Shown: one piece after another, positions 55,001 through 64,000 of the stretch
Layout: each line of letters starts with the position of its first letter
How positions within the stretch are numbered: the stretch's first letter is position 1
Assembly: GCA_016712625.1 (NCBI GenBank)
Contig: JADJQQ010000001.1
Location: 496,001 to 560,000 of the forward strand
Direction of reading: 5' to 3'
DNA length: 64,000 bases
Origin: Candidatus Competibacteraceae bacterium
GTDB taxonomy: Bacteria > Pseudomonadota > Gammaproteobacteria > Competibacterales > Competibacteraceae
Notes under the pieces: generated by a model
What the model saw: the letters and a program-made list of their open reading frames with translations, nothing else
What the model was told of the DNA's origin: nothing
Database searches by the model: none
Position numbers and translations under genes: made by a program

Positions 55001-56125
55001 CCGATGGAGAAGTCAGCAATAACTTTGGTAGCTGACAAGATAAAGGTCGTGACACACCTCCGCGTGAGATCAAGCTTATCGAGTAAAACCATCTTGTATG
55101 AGACGGCTCCGACTTTGGCAACTCGCTGTTGCTTAATCAGAGCTATGGATTTAAGCTGTTGAATTCTATAGTTAAGCAATAAGAAAAAAACCGCAGCCAT
55201 CGGCCACCTGAGTTGGCCTGGATTCGAAGATAAAGCGATTTGATCAGTTGACGTAAAGCTTAGTGGAAATATCACAACAAACTCAAAGAAGCTGTTTGGA
55301 AGCACCTGTTTCAGGCCAGGTGATACGCAAGGTAACCCGCGGTCAGGTGCGTGTGCCGCTTGCCCCTGTGTTACAGCCGCGGATGCGGGGTATGGTTGCA
55401 ACGCTTCCACTCCGCCGTTCCGCGACCCACTGTAAAGCAGCAAGCCGCCGCTCCAGGCTGGGAACGCCGCGCGAGGCAGCCGCCGCCACTGACAGCGGGC
55501 CTTTAGCAGATAGAGGCTCGCATTCACCACCTGGCTCCATGCTCACCTCCCCAGGCCCGCCAACCCTCGAAACCGTCAGCGGGTGCTTCAGGAAACACCA
55601 CCCTCAGCGCTTAGGTTGCCTGGATAACGCTTGTTTCGCTTCATGGGCGAATCTTGAGTACAAAATGCCAAAAACTAGCTGATAAAATTAGATTTTCCAA
55701 GCAGCTTCCAAGGCAATAATCTTGCCGAAATCTGATCATAATGGAGTTGGGAAAACTATTCTTTAAATTTCAGTGATTTCAGTAACTACCAATCTCTTAA
55801 CAGAGATAGCGAAGCATCTTTGAAACACAACCTTGCGGCACGAACGGTTCGAATTAACCAAGCCCGTGCTAGGCGTTTCAAAATGAAACAAATCGAGCAA
55901 TAATTAATCTGATTTTTGAAACACTTTCCAAAGAGTCATTCAGAGTCATGCTAAAAAAGATTATAAAATAATATAAAAATCAAATTGAAAAGCTTTCCAT
56001 AGGCAACATGATGGTGTCTTGGTTTGAAAACAAGCGGTTCCTAAGCCCATTTTCATTAACGCTTTAAATCGTATGAATATCCAATCTGAGGCACTATCTG
56101 GCAAGTCTCCCTTGCCGGTAGAGGT
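55001..56125. other. Long region without a recognisable gene
   Basis: About 1.1 kb. The part from 55290 to 55620 is GC-rich and has open frames on the minus strand (for example 54979-55530) that resemble nothing I know and overlap the kinase start. The part from 55680 to 56100 is AT-rich and stop-filled. The kinase promoter should lie near 55001-55250. A possible small element with imperfect inverted ends spans 55293-55597. Confidence 0.5.
55293..55597. repeat. Possible MITE-like element with imperfect inverted ends
   Basis: The left end TGTTTGGAAGCACC (55293-55306) and the reverse complement of the right end, TGTTTCCTGAAGCACC (55582-55597), align with a two-base gap and one mismatch. The enclosed ~275 bp is GC-rich compared with both flanks. 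No target-site duplication was identified. Confidence 0.25.
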
Positions 56126-56905
56126 TCATCCTTGTATTCGGTTTGATGATTGATCTTTATTCATCCTTTCTCCACAGACCACACAAGAAGGATCCCGTCG
56201 CACTTTCATCATCTGCCATTCCATACGCGCGGCATCCACCAATAATAACCGTCCATCCAGCGTTTCGCCCAAACCGGTCAATAGCTTGATCGCTTCAAGC
56301 GCTTGGATGCTGCCAATGATGCCAACCATCGGAGCCAAAACCCCCGTCTGAGCGCAAGTTTCCGAAGTCATCGCCGCATTGTGGTATAGACATTGGTAGC
56401 AGGCGCCATCGCGTCCAGGCCGCCAAACCAATACCTGTCCTTCGAGACGGATGGCTGCTCCAGATACCAATGGCGTCCGAGCGCGCACACAGGCGGCGTT
56501 GATGGTCAGTCGGGTTGCTAAATTGTCAGTCGCATCGACTACTACGTCGACCTGCTCAACCTGCTCTTGCATTTCCGCATCATTGAGCTGTTTTGAAATT
56601 GCGGCAATTTGGATCAGCGGATTGAGCGCCAACAAGGTATCGCGCGCCGATGCTACTTTCAGGCGACCCCGATCGGCTGTGCGGTGGATAATCTGTCGTT
56701 GCAAATTAGAAAGATCGACGGTATCGAAATCCACCAGCGTCAATTGTCCCACTCCGGCGGCCGCCAGATACATCGCTGCCGCCGAACCTAAGCCGCCCAA
56801 CCCAACAATCAACGCTCGCGCCCGGCGCAACCGTTCTTGGCCATCAATATCGATCTCCGGCAACAAAATTTGTCGGCTATAGCGCAACAATTCTTCATCG
56901 GTCAT
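56126..56905 (-). CDS. moeB: Molybdopterin-synthase adenylyltransferase MoeB (ThiF/HesA family)
   Basis: The 259-residue product has the E1-like fold: ELLRYSRQILLPEIDIDGQERL at the N-terminus, the nucleotide loop GLGGLGS (~34-40), VDFDTVDLSNLQRQ (~55-70), DATDN near 128, and two zinc CxxC pairs (CYQC and CVVC). TCAQTGVLAP holds the usual catalytic-loop cysteine. MoeB adenylates the MoaD C-terminus; the related ThiF does the same for ThiS, and sequence alone does not fully separate them. ATG 56905 has GGAG about 7 nt upstream. It diverges from yheS across 109 bp. Confidence 0.88.
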   Translation of the reverse strand: MTDEELLRYSRQILLPEIDIDGQERLRRARALIVGLGGLGSAAAMYLAAAGVGQLTLVDFDTVDLSNLQRQIIHRTADRGRLKVASARDTLLALNPLIQIAAISKQLNDAEMQEQVEQVDVVVDATDNLATRLTINAACVRARTPLVSGAAIRLEGQVLVWRPGRDGACYQCLYHNAAMTSETCAQTGVLAPMVGIIGSIQALEAIKLLTGLGETLDGRLLLVDAARMEWQMMKVRRDPSCVVCGERMNKDQSSNRIQG

Positions 56906-57014
56906 CAGGGCTCCAAATAGAACGAGCGTTAATAGTCCACTCGGTTGGATTTTAACCAGCAACCCCTGTCCCTCCGATCTCAGGGTTGCCGTCAAGCTGA
57001 TAAAATGGGTCATT

Positions 57015-58933
57015 ATGCTTACTCTACGCCAACTCTCGCTGCAACGCGGCAGTAAGCCGCTGTTTGAAAATGTGTCGGTGACCGTTTATCCCGGTTGGAA
57101 AGTCGGGGTGATCGGCGCCAACGGTTCTGGAAAATCCAGTCTCTTTTCATTGCTGCTCGATGAATTGCATCAGGACGCCGGCGATCTCGCTGTGCCGCCG
57201 CAGTGGGTCATCGCCCACGTCGCGCAGGAAATGCCAGCTCTGCCGGTTCCCGCGCTGGATTATGTGCTGGACGGCGATGCCGAACTGCGCCAAATCGAAC
57301 GCGAGTTACAGGCGGCCGAAGCCGCCCACGACGGGACTCGACAAGCCGAATACCATGCCCGTTTCGAGGCCATCGACGGTTACAGCGCTCGCGCTCGCGC
57401 TGGCAAATTGATGAATGGCCTGGGTTTCGCGGCGGATCAAGCGCAGCGGCCCGTAACGGAATTTTCCGGCGGCTGGCGAGTACGGCTGAATTTGGCGCGG
57501 GCGCTGATGTGCCGCTCCGATCTATTGTTACTTGATGAACCCACCAACCACCTCGATCTTGACGCCGTGCTGTGGCTGGAGCAATGGTTACGGGCTTATC
57601 CAGGAACGCTGCTGCTGATTTCGCACGACCGTGATGTCCTGGATAACGTGGTCGATCATATCGTCCATATCGACCAATGCCGGATCACTCTTTATAGCGG
57701 CAACTACGCCGCCTTCGAGGAGCAGCGCGCGGCCCGCCTGGCCTTGCAGCAGGCTGCTTACGACAAGCAGCAGCGCGAAATCGCTCATCTCGAATGCTTT
57801 ATCGCTCGTTTCCGCGCCAAGGCCACCAAGGCCCGGCAGGCGCAGAGTCGGATAAAGCGTTGGAACGGATGGAGCGCATCGCCGCTGCCCATGTGGATTC
57901 GCCTTTTGAATTCCGCTTTGCCGAACCGGAGCGCCTGCCTAATCCATTGGTCTCGGTCGAAAATGGGGTGGTTGGATACGGCGGGCAGCGGGTGCTGGAG
58001 CGGGTGAATCTGGTGATTGGTCCAGGGGCGCGGCTGGGGTTGCTAGGGCCAAACGGCGCTGGCAAATCCACCCTGATCAAACTCCTGGCTGGCTGGCTGA
58101 CGCCGCTAGCGGGACGACTTGAACTTGGCCAAGGCTTAACCATTGGTTATTTCGCCCAACATCAATTGGAACAATTGCGGCCGGACTGGAGCGCCTTACG
58201 GCATCTGCAACAGCTCGACGAACGGCCGGCCGATCAGCGATTGCGCGATTTTATCGGCGGTTTTGGTTTTAATGGAGATCGGGCGCTCGAACCTATGGCT
58301 CCATTGTCTGGTGGTGAAAAGGCACGACTAGCGCTGGCCTTGCTCGTCTGGCGGCAGCCGAATTTGCTGCTGCTGGACGAACCGACCAATCATCTCGATC
58401 TGGACATGCGCCATGCACTAACGCTGGCTTTGCAAGACTATCAGGGTGCGCTAATCGTGGTTTCGCACGACCGCCATCTCCTGCGCGCGGTTACCGATGA
58501 ATTTTTATTAGTCACAGAAGGTCGAATCAAGCCGTTTGACGGCGATTTGGATGACTATCGTGACTGGCTGAATGAACGGCAACGGATGGTCATTCGAGAA
58601 ACCACGCCGCGTCCCAGTGGCGCTGGCAACAACGCCATCGAGCGCCGCGAACAAAAACGACAGGAGGCGGAACAACGGCAGCAATTGGCCATCAAACGCA
58701 AACCCCTAGAACAAAGAATCAAGAAGCTGGAACAACAAATGCATAAACTGCATGACGAACAACGGCGGCTGGATACCCTACTGGCTGATCCAACCAGTTA
58801 CGATGAAGCTAACAGAATAGGTCTTAAAGCAGAACTACTACGCAAAGCTGAAACAGATCATATGCTGGCCGCATTAGAAGAAGAATGGCTTGAACTACAA
58901 GAAAAATTGGAAGCACTGACCCATGCCATTTAA
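57015..58933 (+). pseudogene. yheS: ABC-F ATPase YheS, frameshifted by one missing base
   Basis: Two ABC domains are read in two frames. Domain 1 (57015 to about 57857) has GANGSGKSS, FSGGWRVRLNLARAL and LLLDEPTNHLDLDAV. After ARQAQSRIK the frame breaks near 57856-57859 and continues with LERMERIAAAHVDSPF and domain 2 (GPNGAGKST, LSGGEKARLALALLVW, LLLDEPTNHLDLDM), then a charged C-terminal coiled coil. Adding one base restores 639 residues, against 637 in E. coli YheS. ABC-F proteins of this type bind the ribosomal E site. As with mnmA, the rest is undamaged, so an error is as likely as a mutation. Confidence 0.92.
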
Positions 58934-59861
58934 GCAATTATGGCTTGGAGCATTAGCCCTGCTCTTCCCTTCCTTGCTTTTCTGTTTAGAAGCGGAAAAT
59001 TACAAAATCGAATGGAGTCACGCCAGATTGACGATGACTACCCATGCGACACCCCTAGCCAAAATCCTTAATGACATCACCGCAATAACCAACCTGAAGA
59101 TACTGAATCTACCTTCCAGCCAAGAGACTGTAACACTTGCCTTTACCAAACTGCCCTTACGCGATGCCTTGCAACGAATTCTTAGAGGGCAAAATTATCT
59201 CATTGTCGATCAGCAATTGGCCGATGGCGCTAGCATTCCAGGTCTTGTCCTGATACTGGATGCCACAACGCCCGCAAAACAACCAACAGCAATACAAGAT
59301 ATACAAAAACCCTCCATCAATCTTCAATCAGAGGCCTCACAACGTCTGGCTCAACTCGAACAATTGATCAAAGCCAATGCACCCGATCTGAAGGAAACGC
59401 TGTATTCGGCCACCCGAGACAGCGAACCTTTGCTCCGAGAACTTGCTTTGCGAGAGCTTCATCAACGCGGTGATCCAGGGGTTGTCGATATCATCCGGCA
59501 AGATGCGCGTAGCGATAGCATCGACATCCGTAGAACTGCTCTTGAGATGTTGCCCGAGCTCGACGAACAAAATGCGATGGCGCTTCTCTCCGAAGCGGCG
59601 AGCGACAGCCATATAGACATCAGACAAACAGCTTTGGAAAAACTATCGAAAATGGAGGGTGGAGCGGATACCATCAAAAATAAGCTGCACGATCTCGATC
59701 CGAGTGTGCGAATTGCGGCGATCGAAGCACTGGCTTCTCTCGGTCCACATCCTTCCTTGGAAGCGGCGGCGGCGGAAGCCTTGCATGACCCCGACGAACA
59801 GGTCCGCGCCAAGGCCGAAGCTATCCGTCAGGAACTACAGGCCGCCCAAGCATCACCGTAA
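58923..59861 (+). CDS. Secreted protein with STN-like N-terminus and HEAT repeats
   Basis: The 312-residue product has a signal peptide (~1-24, hydrophobic core, cleavage near CLEAEN). Residues ~40-110 (MTTHATPLAKILNDITAITNLKI..., then LTKLPLRDALQRIL-type helix and YLI) resemble the STN/secretin N-domain. The second half (~150-305) is about five HEAT-type helical repeats (D..IDIRRTALE.LPEL, D..VRIAAIEALASLG, DPDEQVRAKAEAI). It is probably a periplasmic scaffold. ATG 58923 overlaps the end of yheS by 11 nt. It lies 28 nt before the subtilase-like gene, so the two are likely co-transcribed. Confidence 0.8.
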   Translation: MPFKQLWLGALALLFPSLLFCLEAENYKIEWSHARLTMTTHATPLAKILNDITAITNLKILNLPSSQETVTLAFTKLPLRDALQRILRGQNYLIVDQQLADGASIPGLVLILDATTPAKQPTAIQDIQKPSINLQSEASQRLAQLEQLIKANAPDLKETLYSATRDSEPLLRELALRELHQRGDPGVVDIIRQDARSDSIDIRRTALEMLPELDEQNAMALLSEAASDSHIDIRQTALEKLSKMEGGADTIKNKLHDLDPSVRIAAIEALASLGPHPSLEAAAAEALHDPDEQVRAKAEAIRQELQAAQASP

Positions 59862-59889
59862 ACCAATTTTCATTTGCCAAGAGCGTTAC

Positions 59890-61986
59890 ATGAAAAAATT
59901 TAACTCTTTGCCAAAATCAATACGATTAACGATCACGGCAGCTCCCCTGTGGCTTCTTGGAAGCGCGACTTGGGCCGGCGAACTGGGATACGGCTTCGCA
60001 CCAGGCCTTATGGCGGGAAAAGACTTTCTCGAAGGACAAGTCATTGTAGGTTACCGGACGGGAACGGATAGCAAGGCCGTGGCCACCGCCGCGCAGGCGC
60101 TGGGCGGCACGGTGGCAAAAGAAATTCAGGATAGCGCGATCTTGTTGAATTTCGGTTCCGAACAGCAGGCTCAGGCCGCCATCCGCGAGATCGCAAAGCG
60201 CGCGGACGTCCAGTTTATTGAAAGAAATGGCGTCATCCGAGTACCGCCACAATCTCAGTCTTCGAATTTTCGCTCACCAAAACAACGCTTGAAAAACGCT
60301 AATGACGTAACGGTCAATTCGGTCTCCGCTGATCCAACGACTGGTTTTGAATACCATTTGACCATCATCCGTAAGACCGCCGTTCTGCCTGCTCTGTCGG
60401 CCACCCCGCCAACCGTCGCCGTTCTTGACACCGGAGTGGACTGGACCCATCCCGATCTTGCGGGTAAGGTGCTTTTAGGGAAAAACACCATCGCAAACAA
60501 TAACCTTCCCTTTGATGACAACGGTCGAGGCACCCATATCGCCGGGATTATCGCGGCGAAAGCTGGCAATGCCGTATTGGGTGAGGGTGTCTGCCCAAAC
60601 TGTAAGATCCTGGCGATTAAAGTACTGAATTCCGGGGGCGCCGGTACTGTGTTTGATGTGGCGGAGGGCCTGAAATACGCGCGGACCTGGATCCCCCCCG
60701 CGGGGACACCTCCGGTAAAAGTGGTCAATGTAAGTTTTTGGGGAATAGCAAGCCCGTTAATCGCTAACGAAGTGCTCGCCCTTAAAAATGCTGGCAAAGT
60801 GTTGGTTGCAGCGGCTGGCGATGACAACGCATCAACTGCCCTCAATATTTACCCGGCTGCCGACCCAAATACGGCGCTGCGGGTAACAGCCACTGAAGAG
60901 CACGATTGCCGTGCCTACTTTTCGAACTTCAGCCCATCGACCGTACCGACTCGGTATAACATCGCCGCTCCCGGCTGGCAGATTCCATCAACGTTGCCCG
61001 ACATGGGTTATGCCTATCGCTCCGGCACACCCATGGCCAGCGCCATGGTGGCGGGCGGGGCCGCACTGGTCTGGGGCCAAATTCCTGGCTTGACGCGGGA
61101 TCAATTGGTCAATCGACTCATTTTCAACGGTAAAATGGTCAATTGTGGCTTCGCCGCGCCAACCCGGCGGTTGGACGTGCGCAGAGCCATTACCGGCGTC
61201 TCGGAAACGACCATAATAGGCCGGTTGCTCGATCCAGCGACTGGCAAGGCGCCTGTTCCGAGCACGGCCCCCTCCACAGCCCAACTTTTTGCGGGTGGAA
61301 CGCTACTAAAGTCCGATTTAACCGACCGTGGCGGTTTCTATGAAATGACGGGCCTCGCGGCTGGAACGCTTAGAGAACTTAGAGGTTTTCGTGCCGGCTA
61401 CGTCAATGCCACATTACGAAAAAATTTCCCTATCTCGGCAGGTTTAATTAGCGGTCCGCTTACCGACGCTCTACCCGGCGCCCGGCCGGCCGGCCACGCT
61501 ACCATTACCCTGGATTGGAAAACCAGCCAACCCATCAAGCACACCACAGGTTGTATAGCGAGCTGTAACGGCTGGGATCTTGATCTTTCGATCAGGCTAC
61601 CGTCTGGAACCTATATTGACCCATCCAACAACCCAGGCACGCTGCTTGCCGCCCCCTACGTCCGTTCGGTCCGCGATTCTTTTAGTGATCTCCAACCGTT
61701 AGAGGGCATCGTGATCAGTAACCTTGCCGCTAACGGCGTCTATCGAGTTTTTGTTGACAACTGGCCACCCAGCGAAACGGCGGGCGACCCTTCCTTCAAC
61801 AATTCATGGACCGGTTCACAAGCATCGGTCCAGATGTACAATGGCGCTGCTTTATTTGGCATTTTTTATCCAGCCCCAATCGCCAATTGCGGCTTGAACC
61901 GATATTGGCACGTCGGTAACTTGACCAAGAATGGCACGGCTTACATATGGGCGAATGTAAACACCTGCAGTAATATCATCCCCTAA
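59890..61986 (+). CDS. Subtilisin-family (S8) protein lacking the catalytic serine
   Basis: The 698-residue product begins at ATG 59890 with a signal peptide (~1-29, ending TWAG). A propeptide-like region (~45-115) follows, then an S8 domain (~165-435). Asp is present in VLDTGVDW (D180) and His in GRGTHIAGI (H216). The serine motif, normally GTSMA, reads GTPMASAM (P381), and the oxyanion-hole Asn position in AAAGDDN is Asp (D311). The protein is therefore predicted to be proteolytically inactive. The C-terminal ~250 residues contain a carboxypeptidase-regulatory-like segment (DRGGFYEMTGLAAGTL) and a beta-sandwich (DLDLSIRLPSG). It is exported and could be a binding protein. A strong terminator follows. 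Confidence 0.9.
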   Translation: MKKFNSLPKSIRLTITAAPLWLLGSATWAGELGYGFAPGLMAGKDFLEGQVIVGYRTGTDSKAVATAAQALGGTVAKEIQDSAILLNFGSEQQAQAAIREIAKRADVQFIERNGVIRVPPQSQSSNFRSPKQRLKNANDVTVNSVSADPTTGFEYHLTIIRKTAVLPALSATPPTVAVLDTGVDWTHPDLAGKVLLGKNTIANNNLPFDDNGRGTHIAGIIAAKAGNAVLGEGVCPNCKILAIKVLNSGGAGTVFDVAEGLKYARTWIPPAGTPPVKVVNVSFWGIASPLIANEVLALKNAGKVLVAAAGDDNASTALNIYPAADPNTALRVTATEEHDCRAYFSNFSPSTVPTRYNIAAPGWQIPSTLPDMGYAYRSGTPMASAMVAGGAALVWGQIPGLTRDQLVNRLIFNGKMVNCGFAAPTRRLDVRRAITGVSETTIIGRLLDPATGKAPVPSTAPSTAQLFAGGTLLKSDLTDRGGFYEMTGLAAGTLRELRGFRAGYVNATLRKNFPISAGLISGPLTDALPGARPAGHATITLDWKTSQPIKHTTGCIASCNGWDLDLSIRLPSGTYIDPSNNPGTLLAAPYVRSVRDSFSDLQPLEGIVISNLAANGVYRVFVDNWPPSETAGDPSFNNSWTGSQASVQMYNGAALFGIFYPAPIANCGLNRYWHVGNLTKNGTAYIWANVNTCSNIIP

Positions 61987-62041
61987 GCGCTATGCTGGTA
62001 CGGCTCCCAGCGCGAACCGGACCCATTGAAGAACTGGACCG

Positions 62042-62073
62042 ACTCCTCTCCCACCCGCGGGAGAGGAGTTTTT
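62042..62073 (+). terminator. Rho-independent terminator after the subtilase-like gene
   Basis: A perfect 11-bp stem, ACTCCTCTCCC (62042-62052) and GGGAGAGGAGT (62059-62069), with a six-base loop is followed by TTTT. It lies 55 nt after the stop. Confidence 0.93.
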
Positions 62074-62120
62074 CAGCATCTCTAACACATGGCGGCCATT
62101 AGCCCGTTTTGAACCACCGC

Positions 62121-63473
62121 ATGGACTGGAACCGTCTGCTCTCCCGCGTTCGCTTGGGCCTTTCCCGGCGGCACCCCGCTAACGAAGCGCGCACTGACTT
62201 TCAGCGTGATTTTGACCGCATCGTCTTCTCATCCGCTTTTCGGCGCTTGCAGGATAAAACCCAGGTCTTTCCACTCTCTCAAAGTGATTATGTACGCACC
62301 CGCCTGACTCACAGTTTGGAAGTGTCCAGCGTGGGGCGCTCGCTCGGTACGATGGTCGGAGACAGTGTGATTCGCCACCATCAACTGAAAGGCGTTTATC
62401 CACAGGATTTTGGGGCGGTGGTCGCGGCGGCCTGTCTGGCCCATGACATTGGCAACCCACCCTTCGGCCATGCGGGCGAAGATGCGATCCGGCTTTGGTT
62501 TAGCCGCTCCGCCACCGGTAAAGCCATCCTAGAACAATTGACTGAACCGCGGCGGCGAGACTTTCTGCACTTTGAAGGTAACGCGCAGGGCTTTCGCATC
62601 ATTACCCGCCTACAAAGCCCTGATAATGCGGGCGGAATGCAACTGACTTGCGCCACGCTAGGGGCTTTCACTAAATATCCGCGCGCCTCGTGGTTAGCGG
62701 TTGAGCCCCCACCTGTTATCGCGTTCCAAAAATTTGGCTTTTATCAAGATGATCGCGCTTTATTCGCGGAAGTAGCAGACCAACTTGGACTGGATCTGGC
62801 GCAACCCGATGCCTGGAACCGGCATCCTTTGGCTTTTCTGGTCGAGGCGGCTGACGATATTTGTTACCGCATCATTGATGTGGAAGATGCGTTTCGACAG
62901 CAGCAGCTACGTTACGAAGAGGTTCGCGACTTGTTGTTGCCGTTAACTGGCGAGCCTGATCATTCCCAGCGCAAAATGGCTCATATCACCCGACCCAAGG
63001 AAAAAGTGGAGTACCTTCGAGCCAACGCCATCGGCGCGATGATCGAACAGGTCCATCATTGTTTTATGGCTAATGAGGACAAAATTCTCGCCGGGGCCTT
63101 CGGCGATGAACTCCTGGATATGATTCCCGCCGCCGAAGCCATGAACGCCCTCAAGACGTGCGGTGAGAACCAAATTTATGTGTCGAAACCGGTCGTGGAA
63201 GTAGAAGCCGCCGGTTTTGAAGTGCTAGGCGGGTTACTGGAAGCATTCCTCACCACGGTCAACGATATCGCGACCAATGGGGCGTTGGCTTCCTCTAAAA
63301 GCCGGATGCTGGTTCACCTGATACCAGAACAGTTCGCCGGGCCAGGTCGGCAACCCGTCGCCGATTTATACCGCCGTGTGCTGGCGATCACTGACTTCGT
63401 GTCGGGGATGACCGACTCTTATGCGGTGACGCTATTCAAAAAACTGACCGGCATTTCGCTTCCGACCGGTTGA
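62121..63473 (+). CDS. dgt: Deoxyguanosinetriphosphate triphosphohydrolase-like protein
   Basis: The 450-residue product is an HD-domain dNTPase. It has FQRDFDRIVFSSAFRRLQDKTQVFPL at the N-terminus (~28-55), the metal site H in TRLTHSLEVS, HD in LAHDIGNPPFGHAGE (~115), and D in EAADDICYRIIDVEDA (~245). It converts dNTPs, classically dGTP, to nucleoside and triphosphate. ATG 62121 (MDWNRLLS) is preferred over TTG 62109. Its length (450, against 505 in E. coli Dgt) fits the broad dGTPase family. Confidence 0.92.
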   Translation: MDWNRLLSRVRLGLSRRHPANEARTDFQRDFDRIVFSSAFRRLQDKTQVFPLSQSDYVRTRLTHSLEVSSVGRSLGTMVGDSVIRHHQLKGVYPQDFGAVVAAACLAHDIGNPPFGHAGEDAIRLWFSRSATGKAILEQLTEPRRRDFLHFEGNAQGFRIITRLQSPDNAGGMQLTCATLGAFTKYPRASWLAVEPPPVIAFQKFGFYQDDRALFAEVADQLGLDLAQPDAWNRHPLAFLVEAADDICYRIIDVEDAFRQQQLRYEEVRDLLLPLTGEPDHSQRKMAHITRPKEKVEYLRANAIGAMIEQVHHCFMANEDKILAGAFGDELLDMIPAAEAMNALKTCGENQIYVSKPVVEVEAAGFEVLGGLLEAFLTTVNDIATNGALASSKSRMLVHLIPEQFAGPGRQPVADLYRRVLAITDFVSGMTDSYAVTLFKKLTGISLPTG

Positions 63474-63475
63474 CT

Positions 63476-64000
63476 TCATCCCCGATCACGCACTAGCGGC
63501 ACAAATACCACCGGCAGGACGCTGCGAGTTTCCACGACGCCTCGCTCGTTCTTGCGAATGACCCGTAGATCTTGTGACTGATGCGGGTCGCCGACTGGAA
63601 TGATTAACCGCCCACCGGGCTTTAATTGTTGCACTAACGCGGGCGGCACTTCGGCGGCGGCGGCCGTCACCATGATGCCATCGAAGGGCGCATGCGCTTC
63701 CCAACCTTGCCCGCCATCATCATTGCGGACTTCGATGTTGCCATAGCCGAGCTGTATCAATCGTTGTAAGGCAGTCTCAGCGAGTTCGGGAATGCGTTCA
63801 ATGGAATAAACGCGCCGCGCCAAGCAAGCCAGTACGGCGGTTTGATAGCCGGAGCCGGTACCGATCTCCAGCACCACCGCTTCGGCATCAGGCGCTAGCA
63901 GCTCCGTCATCAAGCCCACGATGAACGGCTGAGAAATCGTCTGACCGCGCCCAATCGGTAAGGGGCGGTCGGCATACGCCAAGTCCACCTGTTCGGCTGG
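63476..64000 (-). CDS. pcm: Protein-L-isoaspartate O-methyltransferase (partial, N-terminus outside window)
   Basis: The frame is open at the window edge and lacks the start. Visible parts are the Pcm motifs LAYADRPLPIGRGQTISQPF, SAM motif LEIGTGSGYQTAVLA, VYSIERIPELA and GGRLIIPVG. Pcm methylates isoaspartyl residues in damaged proteins and starts their repair. It converges on dgt with 2 bp between stops. Confidence 0.94.
   Translation of the reverse strand, partial: PAEQVDLAYADRPLPIGRGQTISQPFIVGLMTELLAPDAEAVVLEIGTGSGYQTAVLACLARRVYSIERIPELAETALQRLIQLGYGNIEVRNDDGGQGWEAHAPFDGIMVTAAAAEVPPALVQQLKPGGRLIIPVGDPHQSQDLRVIRKNERGVVETRSVLPVVFVPLVRDRG

Noticed and set aside
54979..55530. 183-codon minus-strand open frame
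   Set aside because: It overlaps the kinase start, crosses an AT/GC composition break, and shows no domain or plausible start signal.
1..64000. tRNA, rRNA or riboswitch genes
   Set aside because: I looked through the intergenic regions for cloverleaf or conserved RNA motifs and found none I could support.

Overview
The window looks like a chromosome segment of a GC-rich gammaproteobacterium. The gene set (RdgC, HflD, RelA, YheT, MoeB, YheS, Dgt, Pcm and a complete pst-phoU block) is gammaproteobacterial. A phasin, a glycogen branching enzyme and a double-length phosphofructokinase suggest an organism that stores both polyhydroxyalkanoate and glycogen, for example a relative of the Competibacter-type glycogen-accumulating organisms. 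That assignment is inference; there is no rRNA or marker in the window to test it.

Layout. 1-10.6 kb: housekeeping and storage genes (coiled-coil membrane protein, rdgC, phasin, frameshifted mnmA, hflD, relA, lipoprotein cytochrome, glgB, yheT-type hydrolase). 10.7-14 kb: an acyl carrier protein and two tandem TPR-methyltransferases, one frameshifted, on the minus strand. 14.0-15.0 kb: a zinc metallopeptidase without a signal peptide, abutting a secreted four-cysteine protein that resembles the TIMP N-domain. 15.2-36.2 kb: a type VI secretion cluster in two divergent arms, minus strand tssA-B-C-hcp-tagJ-tssE-F-G-H and plus strand tagH-tssK-L-M-tagF-pppA. No tssJ, vgrG, PAAR or kinase gene is present in the window. 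hcp has its own sigma-54-type promoter.

36.2-42.3 kb: cysI with a DUF934 partner, the double phosphofructokinase, and a HAF-repeat secreted protein whose signal peptide is split by a six-copy heptanucleotide repeat that puts it out of frame. 42.3-49.9 kb: an SDR enzyme, pstS-C-A-B-phoU behind a Pho box, and a DUF1028 protein. 49.9-56.1 kb: a two-component pair (CHASE2 histidine kinase and NtrC-type regulator). The kinase is split by a decayed transposase segment lying between 224/225-bp direct repeats of the kinase's own sequence. An empty or decayed stretch follows. 56.1-64 kb: moeB, frameshifted yheS, an STN-like/HEAT protein, a subtilisin-family protein lacking its catalytic serine, dgt, and a partial pcm.

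The strongest candidates for something undescribed are the metallopeptidase/TIMP-like pair beside the T6SS (a possible effector and immunity pair) and the heptamer-controlled HAF-repeat protein (a possible phase-variable surface or secreted protein). Three conserved genes carry single-base deletions, so sequencing or assembly error must be considered for every frame-based claim.
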